Positions 1-7,195 of a DNA stretch of 13,808 bases are shown here, one piece after another; position 1 is the first letter of the stretch; each line of letters opens with the position of its first letter. This stretch comes from an uncultured Porphyromonadaceae bacterium. Lineage in GTDB: Bacteria; Bacteroidota; Bacteroidia; Bacteroidales; Muribaculaceae. The stretch is from the NCBI GenBank assembly GCA_947176355.1, contig CAMWQY010000035.1:1-13808 (forward strand), written 5' to 3'. Both the position numbers and the translations under genes were made by a program. The notes under the pieces are model-generated. The model saw only the letters and a program-made list of their open reading frames with translations. It was not told where the DNA came from and searched no databases.

Positions 1-71
1 CGGCTATGACTGACGTCTATGCGCTCGACCTCTTCAGGACGCTCAACGGACATACGTTGCCGGCGGTGTGA
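1..71 (+). CDS. C-terminal end of an unidentified protein (5' truncated)
   Basis: An open frame enters from the left edge (frame 3) and encodes about 22 residues ending in NGHTLPAV before a TGA at 69-71. No family can be recognised from so short a tail. It lies on the same strand as the TPM-domain gene that follows, separated by the heptamer array, so the two may share a transcript. The tail could also be a chance open frame. Confidence 0.4.
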   Translation, partial: AMTDVYALDLFRTLNGHTLPAV

Positions 72-78
72 TGAATAT

Positions 79-127
79 GAGTATTAAGTATTAAGTATTA
101 AGTATTAAGTATTGAGTATTAAGTATA
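79..127. repeat. Tandem heptamer array, unit AAGTATT (7 copies)
   Basis: Seven contiguous 7-nt units fill this stretch: GAGTATT, four AAGTATT, GAGTATT and AAGTATA. A diverged eighth unit (TGAATAT) precedes them at 72-78. The array begins right after the stop of the left-edge frame and ends 14 nt before the probable ATG of the TPM-domain gene. Copy-number change would alter the spacing of any upstream signal to that gene, and a TTG inside the array (112) is in frame with it. Similar heptamer arrays occur at three other gene boundaries in the window. Confidence 0.9.
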
Positions 128-141
128 AAAGAGAATTATTA

Positions 142-1461
142 ATGATAAATATAAAACCTAAGTGGAGCAGAAACTCATTCGGAATTTGCTTACTACTAAT
201 ACTAAGTCTCTTAAATTATATTCCGGCGTTTGGACGGGATTATGAGCCGGAGGAGATAGTCAATCCTAATTTGGCTAACAGATATGAGTATGTGGCTGAT
301 CCGGAGGGACTGATGAGCGCTTCTGCTAAAAGCCAAGTCAACGCACGGCTTCAACAGCTTCGAGAAACCACTTCAGCTGAAGTGGCTGTGGCTGTAGTGC
401 CTTCGATCGGCGACTATGACATCGCTGATTTTTCGGAAAAAGTCTTTACGAAATGGGGACTCGGCAAAAAAGACAATGACAATGGAGTGCTTTTGCTAAT
501 ATCGCCTGACAGCCGACAGGTGAGGATTCAGACAGGATATGGGGTGGAGGGCGTGTTGCCGGACATCACTTGCAGTCATATTATCCGCGAGACCGTAGTA
601 CCCAACATGAGGAATGATTGCCTTGATTGCGCCGTAGATGAAGCCACCTCAATGATTTCCAAGATTATGTCTGATCCGGAATATGCCGAGGAATTGCGTT
701 CGGAGCTTTCTGACAATTATTCCGGTATGGATGTAGCCCCCATAAGCAAAGAGACATGGATGGGATTCTTAGGAGCCGTAGCTGCAATTTTATGGGTGTT
801 GGCTGCCGGAAGCTATATCTCACATCGGATCAAGACACGAAAGATGAAATCCGCCTCTGAAAAGGCTTTTGACTGGAGATCAAGCCTCACTCTGCTTGCA
901 TTTCTTTCGATCGGCACTCTCCTTACTGCTCTACCTTTCTATTTGCTTGCTCTATATCATTACCGTAAAGCCCGATACGGGACTCGCAAATGTGATGTAT
1001 GCGGAGGGAAGATGCATCTTCTGAAAGGTAACGAGGCATTGGGATCATTGACTCCAAGCCAGCAATTTGAAGAGAAGATAGGATCGGTGCATTATGATGT
1101 ACACAAGTGTGACAAGTGCGGAAATACAGAAGTAAATGCTTTCATTTCCAACAATTCTCCATATACACAATGCCCTCATTGCGGCACCCGAGCTTACCAC
1201 TTCGTAGGAAACAGGACTATGCGCCAGCCTACCTACCATTCAGATGGAGAAGGAGTGTCGCAATATCGGTGCGAATATTGCGGAAAGCAAGACGACAAGT
1301 GGCATAAGATTCCAAAGAAAGACATGGCAGCTGCAATGGCAACCGCAGCAGCTCTTGGAGCAGCCACACGCCGACGTGGTGGCGGCGGATTCGGTGGCGG
1401 ATTCGGCGGTGGATTCGGTGGTGGACGCACCGGTGGCGGTGGAGCTTCCGGAGGCTGGTAA
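142..1461 (+). CDS. TPM-domain membrane protein with zinc-ribbon motifs and Gly-rich tail
   Basis: The ATG at 142 gives 439 residues. An in-frame TTG at 112 lies inside the heptamer array and would only put a charged extension before the signal peptide, so I reject it. Residues 10-32 are a hydrophobic signal segment. Residues about 48-178 form a TPM domain (YgcG/TPM_phosphatase family), seen in the EVAVAVVPSIG strand, the NDNGVLLLI segment and the GYGVEGVLPD loop. Two membrane segments follow (about 207-226 and 248-272). Then come CxxC pairs at 284/287, 323/326, 344/347 and 377/380, which suggest two zinc ribbons on the far side of the membrane, and a low-complexity tail rich in FGGG units ending SGGW. 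The Gly-rich tail is typical of YgcG-like proteins. The family role is poorly defined (envelope or photosystem-repair-like phosphatase activity in plants), so I assign no reaction. The family is confident, the function is not. Confidence 0.85.
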   Translation: MINIKPKWSRNSFGICLLLILSLLNYIPAFGRDYEPEEIVNPNLANRYEYVADPEGLMSASAKSQVNARLQQLRETTSAEVAVAVVPSIGDYDIADFSEKVFTKWGLGKKDNDNGVLLLISPDSRQVRIQTGYGVEGVLPDITCSHIIRETVVPNMRNDCLDCAVDEATSMISKIMSDPEYAEELRSELSDNYSGMDVAPISKETWMGFLGAVAAILWVLAAGSYISHRIKTRKMKSASEKAFDWRSSLTLLAFLSIGTLLTALPFYLLALYHYRKARYGTRKCDVCGGKMHLLKGNEALGSLTPSQQFEEKIGSVHYDVHKCDKCGNTEVNAFISNNSPYTQCPHCGTRAYHFVGNRTMRQPTYHSDGEGVSQYRCEYCGKQDDKWHKIPKKDMAAAMATAAALGAATRRRGGGGFGGGFGGGFGGGRTGGGGASGGW

Positions 1462-1502
1462 TGTCTACTTTGCCATCAAATTCTCATGCCGGAGTTTCGG
1501 AT

Positions 1503-2990
1503 TCATTCTTTGCGAAACCGCATTGAGCTATTCTGATAAGGAAACTTGATAGTCAAGGAAGACGCGAGAGCATCAAACTCACCTTGAACGTCATTATTCA
1601 TCAAAGCCCCTTCTGCATCAATCCACTCTACATTATACACATTTCCAAACGCTGTAGGCATTAGCCGTGCTTTCTTCATTCCTGGCTGCCACATAGCGGC
1701 ATTGACCTTTGCTCCACCTAAATAAAAGACGTCAAATGCTCCGGACTCTTCATCAGGCAAGATTGCTATGCGATACATACCTCCGGACTTGGCGTATGCC
1801 TCGTCAAACTCAAAGTCGAGGAGCGAATAAATGCCGGACAGATCTGTGCGGCTGACCTTCAACGTATCTAATGATAAAAAAATATCCGTCTCAGAGGAGC
1901 CGGACAATTCATCAGCTGACATATCGAAGTGTCGATCGGTAACCGATATTCCTCCCGGACGCAGGGAAAGGATGTCGGGGGCTGCTGTTGGAATTAGTTC
2001 TGAATTGAAACTTAGCTGATGTTTATATTCCCTGTTGCCGGCAAAAAGAGTCCATAGAGTACCTGCGCGTATTATTCTCCATGCATTCTTACCTCGATAT
2101 GCATCAATTCCATCTTTCACAACAGCTGAAGCCAATACCTTGCCATTATCTTCAGATACTTTAATTCGGAGGGCATCTACACTCGAATCACCAAATGGAT
2201 CAGATTCTGACGCAGGGGTGACATTTATCTGCAATTCTTTTCCTCCTTTACAAGGGAAGATGGCTTTCCAGCCTTTCATTGAAGTGTCTGCCACTCGAAA
2301 AGATGCTGACATTGAGCCTTCCATCCGGCTAATTGGCAATGTCCGGGCTGAAAGCATTGATGTGGCTGAGGAGAATATACCTACCGAAGCAAAGATAAGT
2401 ATTATGATACCAATGGCTATATTTATCCCTTTCATGGTGCGCTGATTGAAATGCCCACGAAGTTTATCGACAAAATGGGTTACGAGCCACCACCATCCCA
2501 AGGCTCCTGCTATAATACCTATAAAACCGAGGATGTAATGATAGAATTTAATACCTTCTATGACAAAATTGAACTGAGCAAACAGACCAATGATCAAGAA
2601 AAGAATCAATGGATTGGAGAAAGTTAGCGCGAAGCCCTTCAGGATGTCGCCTTCCCGGGATGGAGCGCCATGATCAGCGTCAACAGCTACCGAGTCGTCG
2701 GGTTTCTTGCGTATAAGCCAGATGCCAAAGAATATCAGGACAATGGATCCAAGCAACTGTATAGGATCACGGTGATTGCTTATAAAGTCTTCTATAAAAG
2801 AGAGACCAAAACCTGTCAGCAGGCAATATATGAGATCGGAAATGGCTGCACCGACACCGGTATAGAATCCGGACAAGCGCCCTTTGTCGAGTGTACGCTG
2901 TATGCAATAGATGCCGACCGGACCCATCGGGGCTGAGACCACCACGCCTATCACGAGACCGCGTAATATCATCAACATTAGTTCTTCCAT
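1503..2990 (-). CDS. LysE-family transporter with extra C-terminal domain
   Basis: A 495-residue protein. Residues 1-208 are a LysE/RhtB-type amino-acid exporter module, with hydrophobic segments at about 5-30, 44-62, 78-94, 118-136, 150-172 and 189-207, and a characteristic N-terminal APMGPVG motif (20-26) and SNPLILF segment (125-131). Residues about 209-495 are a soluble extension with beta-strand-like stretches, no Cys-rich site and no recognised family. Typical LysE proteins are about 200-220 residues, so the extension more than doubles the length. After the sixth hydrophobic segment the tail could lie on either face of the membrane. The ATG at 2990 starts 18 nt after the stop of the lipoprotein gene, so the two are probably cotranscribed from the pyrE promoter. 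The exported substrate is unknown. The gene converges with the TPM-domain gene, with only 41 nt between stops and no strong terminator there. Confidence 0.8.
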   Translation of the reverse strand: MEELMLMILRGLVIGVVVSAPMGPVGIYCIQRTLDKGRLSGFYTGVGAAISDLIYCLLTGFGLSFIEDFISNHRDPIQLLGSIVLIFFGIWLIRKKPDDSVAVDADHGAPSREGDILKGFALTFSNPLILFLIIGLFAQFNFVIEGIKFYHYILGFIGIIAGALGWWWLVTHFVDKLRGHFNQRTMKGINIAIGIIILIFASVGIFSSATSMLSARTLPISRMEGSMSASFRVADTSMKGWKAIFPCKGGKELQINVTPASESDPFGDSSVDALRIKVSEDNGKVLASAVVKDGIDAYRGKNAWRIIRAGTLWTLFAGNREYKHQLSFNSELIPTAAPDILSLRPGGISVTDRHFDMSADELSGSSETDIFLSLDTLKVSRTDLSGIYSLLDFEFDEAYAKSGGMYRIAILPDEESGAFDVFYLGGAKVNAAMWQPGMKKARLMPTAFGNVYNVEWIDAEGALMNNDVQGEFDALASSLTIKFPYQNSSMRFRKE

Positions 2991-3006
2991 CTCTTCTATC
3001 GAACGC

Positions 3007-3027
3007 TATCAATTATGAATTATGTAT
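3007..3027. repeat. Heptamer repeats (3 units) covering a gene's stop codon
   Basis: Three 7-nt units, TATCAAT, TATGAAT and TATGTAT, match the family seen at 5610-5630. The array encodes the last residues (YIIHN) and the TGA stop (3009-3011) of the minus-strand lipoprotein gene. Because 7 is not a multiple of 3, gain or loss of a unit would change the C-terminus and possibly run the frame towards the next gene. Confidence 0.7.
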
Positions 3028-3554
3028 CCGCCATCTTGAACCGGATCGCACACATATCTACGCAGCCCGTATTTATACTTAGCGGTAAGTGCCGGTCCGG
3101 CTACGGGAGCCCCGCCGGCTGTCAGGACATTATAGTGTGACCCGCATACGGGGCAGACTGCCTCCAAATTATCTTGGTCGATGACTACTCTGACAGTCTG
3201 GCTGCATTCTACAGGACAAGCCAAGTCGTAGGCAAGCGGCACGTTGGTTTCGGATGTAAACGGATCTATCCCGCCGATCAAAAGCACTCCCCCAAATCCT
3301 ACGTAGGTATTGGCAGTGAAAGGGAATCCGGCAGGACTAAGCACACCTTGCCAGTTGATGAAATCCCTACTTATTCCAACCCCGGAAACTCCATAGGAGT
3401 TCCACATTCCCGCCCCTGAGAGGTTGATATATACAGGGAGGGAAGGGATACGGTCGTCATCGACTTGATTGCACGACGCAGTCGCCGACAGCACAGCTAT
3501 CAGCGACACGAAAAGGCGCACCTTCACTTTATTAATGCATAATGCATTATGCAT
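3009..3554 (-). CDS. Putative lipoprotein with degenerate Rieske-like C-terminal domain
   Basis: I choose the ATG at 3554 (181 residues). A GTG two codons upstream (3560) is also in frame, and the first codons lie inside a heptamer array, so the true start is uncertain and later GTG codons are possible. A lipoprotein-type signal follows: KVKVRLF, a hydrophobic core, and Cys28 in TASC. The mature part has a CPVEC pair (Cys113, Cys117) and then CPVCGSHYN (Cys134, Cys137) followed by a GAPVAGPA turn. That order recalls a Rieske [2Fe-2S] fold, where box 2 normally reads CxxHGSxY and ends near GPA. Here the histidine ligands are missing or replaced by cysteine, so a classical Rieske cluster is unlikely. 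A four-Cys metal site, or a relic fold, is possible. It probably sits on an envelope membrane. It is 10 nt downstream of the SRPBCC gene and 18 nt upstream of the LysE-family gene. Confidence 0.75.
   Translation of the reverse strand: MHNALCINKVKVRLFVSLIAVLSATASCNQVDDDRIPSLPVYINLSGAGMWNSYGVSGVGISRDFINWQGVLSPAGFPFTANTYVGFGGVLLIGGIDPFTSETNVPLAYDLACPVECSQTVRVVIDQDNLEAVCPVCGSHYNVLTAGGAPVAGPALTAKYKYGLRRYVCDPVQDGGYIIHN
3533..3553. repeat. Heptamer repeats (3 units) at a gene start, with NsiI-like palindromes
   Basis: Three units, TAATGCA, TAATGCA and TTATGCA, lie across the 5' end of the minus-strand lipoprotein gene. The repeated ATGCAT core also makes short palindromes. The first residues of the longest reading frame are encoded by this array, so unit gain or loss would change which start codon is in frame. 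Confidence 0.7.
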
Positions 3555-3564
3555 TGCCACTTAA

Positions 3565-3999
3565 TTAGAATGGAATTGAACGCAGAACACTTGCAAATTG
3601 CTCTGTCATCTTCTGCATTGGACCCGATATCATGGGACGAAGCATGGCAGGAATCTCAAGATCTATCTTTGCCTGAGCGCGACACGCAGAGTCATCTACG
3701 GGATGGATGTCGAGCTGAAGCTGAAGCGGCACCGGAGTTCCTTCCCCTTTCAATGTGATGCGGGAAGGGGCTGTGCGTTCCACTACTTTAAGGCGTATAG
3801 CACCGACAGGTCCACCCGGAAGCTCAATGCTGTCTTGAGTGAGACGTATGCTATCGAACATTTCTTTTTTGTCGGCAGGTATCTGGTCGGCAGGGACTTG
3901 CTCCAATAGATTCTTTAGCGACTCGAAATTGCTAAGACGATCGTAGACGTTTTGAGCTGACGCCTTCAAAGTGACTTCGTCGCTTTTATATGTAGCCAT
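3565..3999 (-). CDS. SRPBCC-family (START-like fold) protein
   Basis: A 144-residue protein of normal length for a single SRPBCC (polyketide cyclase/START-like) domain. The N-terminus MATYKSDEVTLKASAQNVYD leads into the first strand and helix with the usual VYDRLSNFESL pattern. Central antiparallel strands follow, and a long C-terminal helix spans about residues 118-141 (MLRPMISGPMQKMTEQF). The family folds around a hydrophobic pocket, but the ligand here is unknown. It starts 28 nt after the pyrE stop and ends just before the lipoprotein gene. I recall a pyrE-SRPBCC pairing in many Bacteroidales genomes. The link to pyrimidine synthesis may be positional only. Confidence 0.85.
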   Translation of the reverse strand: MATYKSDEVTLKASAQNVYDRLSNFESLKNLLEQVPADQIPADKKEMFDSIRLTQDSIELPGGPVGAIRLKVVERTAPSRITLKGEGTPVPLQLQLDIHPVDDSACRAQAKIDLEIPAMLRPMISGPMQKMTEQFASVLRSIPF

Positions 4000-4027
4000 T
4001 TTTAGTTTTATCGTTAAGTGTTTTCAA

Positions 4028-4678
4028 TTAAAACGGATCCGGGAGATTCGGCACCCAAGACCCAGGATTCTTGCGCCATTCACGCAGCGTCTCAGCCTCT
4101 TCATTATTGATGAAGTGGATCTTTTCCGCTACTTCAAGCATTGTGGTATATGTGCATAGAGCCACTGCATTCAGATTTGCCTCACGGAAGCGTTTCAAGG
4201 CTATCGGGAACTCATAATTGAAGAGCGCTGCCATACCAATCACCTCGCAACCTGCATTATTGACGGCTTCAACTGCACGAAGACTATTACCACCTGTGGA
4301 GATCAAGTCTTCAATCACCACTACCTTCCAACCGGGCTTAAGATTACCTTCAATTGTATTCTCAAGGCCATGGTCTTTAGGGGTATCTCTTACGTATGCA
4401 AACGGCAATCCAATGGCGTCGGCAGCCAAGAGTCCAAATGCGATGGCTCCATTCGCCACAGATGCTATAGCATCAACGTCGGGGAAATTTTCCATTATGA
4501 GACGCGCCATCTCGATCTTTATGAAGTTGCGCACATCGGGATACGACAATGCTTTGCGATTGTCGTTATAAATCGGAGAGTTCCAGCCGGAGCTCCAAAC
4601 GAAAGGAATTGAAGGCTGAAGCTTTATTGCACTGATTTGCAGAAGTTTTTCTGCAAGCATTTTGTCAGGAGTATTCAT
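4028..4678 (-). CDS. pyrE: Orotate phosphoribosyltransferase
   Basis: A 216-residue protein of full family length. It catalyses transfer of the phosphoribosyl group from PRPP to orotate, giving orotidine 5'-monophosphate in de novo UMP synthesis in the cytosol. The PRPP-binding motif VVVIEDLISTGGNS is at residues 119-132. The catalytic loop YVRDTPKDHGLENTIEG at 95-111 carries the RxxxKxHG pattern (Arg97, Lys101, His103). The N-terminal FVWSSGWNSPIYND segment (26-39) matches the orotate-side region. The ATG at 4678 is followed by a good frame, and a promoter lies about 60 nt upstream. It heads a probable operon with the SRPBCC, lipoprotein and LysE-family genes. Confidence 0.96.
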   Translation of the reverse strand: MNTPDKMLAEKLLQISAIKLQPSIPFVWSSGWNSPIYNDNRKALSYPDVRNFIKIEMARLIMENFPDVDAIASVANGAIAFGLLAADAIGLPFAYVRDTPKDHGLENTIEGNLKPGWKVVVIEDLISTGGNSLRAVEAVNNAGCEVIGMAALFNYEFPIALKRFREANLNAVALCTYTTMLEVAEKIHFINNEEAETLREWRKNPGSWVPNLPDPF

Positions 4679-4739
4679 AATATCATATTTTAGAGGAGAA
4701 AGGGAAACACCAAATCAACATATTCTCCCAATTATAACG

Positions 4740-4770
4740 CAAATTTACGACAATCTTGACAAATCTGCAA
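4740..4770 (-). promoter_or_regulatory. Bacteroidota-type promoter for pyrE
   Basis: On the minus strand TTG (4770-4768) is followed by exactly 20 nt and then TAAATTTG (4747-4740), a perfect match to the TAnnTTTG -7 element. AT-rich tracts lie immediately upstream. Transcription would start near 4733, leaving a leader of about 55 nt before the pyrE ATG. No attenuator hairpin is obvious in that leader. Confidence 0.8.
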
Positions 4771-4876
4771 GTATTTTTTAATATTTTTTATTTTTATTGC
4801 ACGCCTCTTTCGGTTATATTTTCTTAGGCACTTTCACGCAAGTGGCTCGGGGAGGTGGTAGCGAAGTGAGATTATG

Positions 4877-5566
4877 TCAGACAGTGACGCAGAGTGAAAG
4901 GAGGTAGAGGCGACAGTCGGGGACGGCATTGGCTATTTCTTCGGCAAGGGAGCGGAGTGTGGAACCGGTGGTGCAGACATCATCTACCAGCACCACCCCC
5001 TTGCCATGCAATGAGTCGGGATCTTTGACATGAAAGGAGCCGGCGAGATTATCAAGGCGTTGCTGAAGAGTCATGGCAGTCTGGGTCTTGTGGCGACGTA
5101 TGGCTTCAAGCGGCTTTATTATCGGGAGACCTGTAGCCATGCCAAGCCCATCTGCAATATAGTCGGCTTGATTATACCCTCTCTTAGCTTTCTTCCACCA
5201 ATGCATCGGAACAGCGACTATGCAATCGGCTCCATCGAAGAAACCTGCCATATTCAGTTCTTCCCCTACAATTTCGCCAAGTCTTTTGCCTACGGAAGGG
5301 AATTGACGGTATTTCATGTCGTGGATGGCAGCGGCAAGTTCGGAGTTGCGGGAATAGATGAAATGCCCTGTTGCCCTTACGAATGGGACGAGGCCGGCAA
5401 AGCGACGTTCCATAGGATTCATCGGCATCAGATGATAAAGCGACCTTGGAAGCGTTTCTATGCATCTTACGCAGAAAATCCTTTCAGTCTCACGCAAGGT
5501 GCAACCGCATAAATGGCAGGTGCGCGGCATGAAAAAATCAGCTATGTCCGATAATAGGGAGGGCAT
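4877..5566 (-). CDS. comF: ComF-family phosphoribosyltransferase-like protein
   Basis: A 229-residue protein with the family's layout. An N-terminal four-Cys zinc site is formed by CxxC at 17/20 and 32/35. The RGYNQ motif is at 129-133, and a type I PRTase PRPP loop VVLVDDVCTTGST is at 191-203. In naturally competent bacteria ComF helps bring single-stranded DNA into the cytosol and interacts with replication-restart factors. In Bacteroidota its role is undefined, so competence should not be assumed. The ATG at 5566 is preceded by a heptamer array separating it from recX. A 198-nt gap follows before the pyrE gene, containing the pyrE promoter. Confidence 0.92.
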   Translation of the reverse strand: MPSLLSDIADFFMPRTCHLCGCTLRETERIFCVRCIETLPRSLYHLMPMNPMERRFAGLVPFVRATGHFIYSRNSELAAAIHDMKYRQFPSVGKRLGEIVGEELNMAGFFDGADCIVAVPMHWWKKAKRGYNQADYIADGLGMATGLPIIKPLEAIRRHKTQTAMTLQQRLDNLAGSFHVKDPDSLHGKGVVLVDDVCTTGSTLRSLAEEIANAVPDCRLYLLSLCVTV

Positions 5567-5574
5567 TTTAACGA

Positions 5575-5630
5575 TTAACTATCAACTATTAACTATCAAC
5601 TATCAACTATTAATTATGAATTATGAATTT
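5575..5630. repeat. Tandem heptamer array, eight units (TTAACTA/TCAACTA/TGAATTA)
   Basis: Eight contiguous 7-nt units fill the recX-comF gap: TTAACTA, TCAACTA, TTAACTA, TCAACTA, TCAACTA, TTAATTA, TGAATTA, TGAATTT. Phase is exact throughout. The array ends 4 nt from the recX stop and 8 nt from the comF start, so almost the whole intergenic spacer is repeat. Confidence 0.92.
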
Positions 5631-5634
5631 AGTG

Positions 5635-6123
5635 TTAGTCGGGATTGGCTTTTTCGCTTTTAAGGAAACTTCTTATTGCGGAGATGATGAGCCGGGATTC
5701 GAAGCCGCGCGATGCAAGATGCCGATAAAGTTTTTGGCGATCTTTTATCTCTTTAAGATCGAGAGAACGAGCTTTGGAAATCATGACTTTGCGGAGAGCC
5801 TCCAAATAATCATTTTCCGGAATGTGGTCTAAAGCTTGGGAGATAGCTGTATCAGACATTCCTTTGGCACGCAATCCCATCCCGATTTTCAATTTACCCC
5901 ACCCCGAGAAGCGCACTTTGTCGACTGAATATGCGCGTGCATAGCGAGAATCGTCGATATATTTGTTGGCACATAGATATGAAATCATCTTCTCTGCCTC
6001 ATCGACAGAGAATCCATGCTTCAGAATTTTTTGACGGATGTCGGCAGTGCATTGTTCGGCACCGGCACACAGGCCTGCCATCTTTATGAGCATTTCTTCG
6101 GCTGTGGGAGGACGACGTTTCAT
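5635..6123 (-). CDS. recX: Regulatory protein RecX
   Basis: A 162-residue protein from the ATG at 6123, which overlaps the prmC stop as ATGA. A longer frame upstream (to 6189) lies wholly inside prmC and adds a basic extension not expected in the family, so I reject it. RecX binds RecA and modulates filament formation and recombinase activity in the cytosol. The sequence shows the helical-repeat build of the family, with the diagnostic YIDDSRYARAYSVDKVR region (about residues 56-72), a KLKIGMGLRAKGMS repeat (about 77-90) and a C-terminal LASRGFESRLI segment. Gene order prmC-recX implies translational coupling. RecA itself is not in the window. Confidence 0.9.
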   Translation of the reverse strand: MKRRPPTAEEMLIKMAGLCAGAEQCTADIRQKILKHGFSVDEAEKMISYLCANKYIDDSRYARAYSVDKVRFSGWGKLKIGMGLRAKGMSDTAISQALDHIPENDYLEALRKVMISKARSLDLKEIKDRQKLYRHLASRGFESRLIISAIRSFLKSEKANPD

Positions 6124-6968
6124 TCTTTTGAGGCTTTTAGCATTCGTTTTTTGCCGTAGGAATCGAGTCGCAGCACAACGTCTTGCCACCCTTTTGATTC
6201 GTAGTAGGCTTTTACGTCTTCGGCAAAACGGGGATTAAGTTCAACGTATACGGAGCCTGATGGTTTCAGGGCTTTTGAAGCTATTTCCTCTATCCTTTTG
6301 TATGGCTTTATTGGATCTTTTTCGTCGACAAACAACGCTTCTTCCGGTTCGAAATCCTTTACCCTGACCTCCATATCAGATTTTTCATCCGGAGCGATGT
6401 AAGGGGGATTGCTTACGACTATGTCGAAAGACTCTGACGGAGAATCCCAATTATACATATCAGCTTCAATCAGCCTTATCTTTACTTTTTGGAGATCCGC
6501 ATTTTCTTTTGTCTGCTCAATGGCTATCTGACTAAAATCAAGAGCTGTCACCGAGGGAAAAGAGAGGTGCTTTGCGAGGGCTACTGCAATGCATCCGGAT
6601 CCTGTGCCGATATCGAGGACGGAGAGGTCAGATTTTCCAGCGGCATCGTCACAAATCCAATCGACAAGTTCTTCTGTTTCAGGACGCGGTATAAGGACTC
6701 CGGGACGAACCTTAAGATCCATTCCGTAGAAGCGGGCGTTTCCGGTGATATATTGTATCGGTTCGCCGAGGATGAGACGGTCAACAATGCCATCAATTTC
6801 GCGCTTTGCAAAGTCGGACAATTCTTTACCCTCATTAATAATGAGGTCTACCCTACTCCAACCTTTGACATGGGAGAAGATGAGAAGAATCACCGCTTCT
6901 CGCTCCCTACGGTCGAAGATACCCTCAAGCCTCGTCCTGACTTCCAATAATTCTTCTCGAACTGTCAT
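6120..6968 (-). CDS. prmC: Peptide chain release factor N5-glutamine methyltransferase
   Basis: A 282-residue protein of normal PrmC (HemK) length. It methylates the glutamine of the GGQ motif in release factors RF1 and RF2, using S-adenosylmethionine. The N-terminal helical domain (about 1-80) contains GEPIQYITG at 68-76. The Rossmann methyltransferase domain has IPRPETEELV at 93-102, the SAM-binding loop LDIGTGSGC at 118-126 and the catalytic NPPY at 187-190. The ATG at 6968 is the first gene of the minus-strand unit with recX. The 227 nt upstream contain no clean TAnnTTTG promoter, only a weak ATTATTTG-like box. Confidence 0.95.
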   Translation of the reverse strand: MTVREELLEVRTRLEGIFDRREREAVILLIFSHVKGWSRVDLIINEGKELSDFAKREIDGIVDRLILGEPIQYITGNARFYGMDLKVRPGVLIPRPETEELVDWICDDAAGKSDLSVLDIGTGSGCIAVALAKHLSFPSVTALDFSQIAIEQTKENADLQKVKIRLIEADMYNWDSPSESFDIVVSNPPYIAPDEKSDMEVRVKDFEPEEALFVDEKDPIKPYKRIEEIASKALKPSGSVYVELNPRFAEDVKAYYESKGWQDVVLRLDSYGKKRMLKASKE

Positions 6969-7143
6969 AACATAAACTCATTTAGTGACTGCAGTGACAA
7001 ATAATGAATGTGCCCCACACAACTCCATTGCGAATGTTTCGACATCCATTCCCGTAAGAGCGCGGAAGCGCGCCGGGTTTGTTCTTGATGTTGAATAACT
7101 CATGACAATATAACGGATTTTTCTTCATTTACGCGTATGCGCG

Positions 7144-7176
7144 AAAAAAAAAAATTCTAAATTATTATATATAATT
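7144..7176 (-). terminator. Weak AT-only hairpin with long T tract after the acyltransferase
   Basis: On the minus strand, 20 nt after the acyltransferase stop, a 12-nt AT palindrome (7176-7165) is followed closely by an unbroken run of 12 T (7155-7144). The hairpin has no G-C pairs, so its strength is doubtful, but the T tract is striking and the position fits a transcript end. Confidence 0.35.
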
Positions 7177-7195
7177 ACATAGTTGAGATAATATG

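Noticed and set aside
1376..1458. Repeat array in the 3' end of the TPM-domain gene
   Set aside because: This is codon-level repetition of a Gly-rich protein tail, not an independent DNA repeat.
2035..2445. + strand frame of 136 codons inside the LysE-family gene
   Set aside because: It lies wholly antisense to a well-supported membrane protein gene and has no recognisable features.
5030..5512. + strand frame of 160 codons inside comF
   Set aside because: Antisense shadow of a gene with clear zinc and PRPP motifs.
6124..6189. Upstream extension of recX
   Set aside because: It lies entirely within prmC in another frame. The ATGA overlap at 6120-6123 is the usual coupled start.
6489..6950. 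+ strand frame of 153 codons inside prmC
   Set aside because: Antisense shadow of a gene with SAM-binding and NPPY motifs.
7057..7073. GCGC-GGAA-GCGC hairpin upstream of prmC as a terminator
   Set aside because: The stem is only 4 bp and neither strand has a clean T tract after it.
7131..7143. CGCG hairpin beside the A run
   Set aside because: The T tract lies on the wrong side of this stem for a minus-strand terminator, and the stem is only 4 bp.
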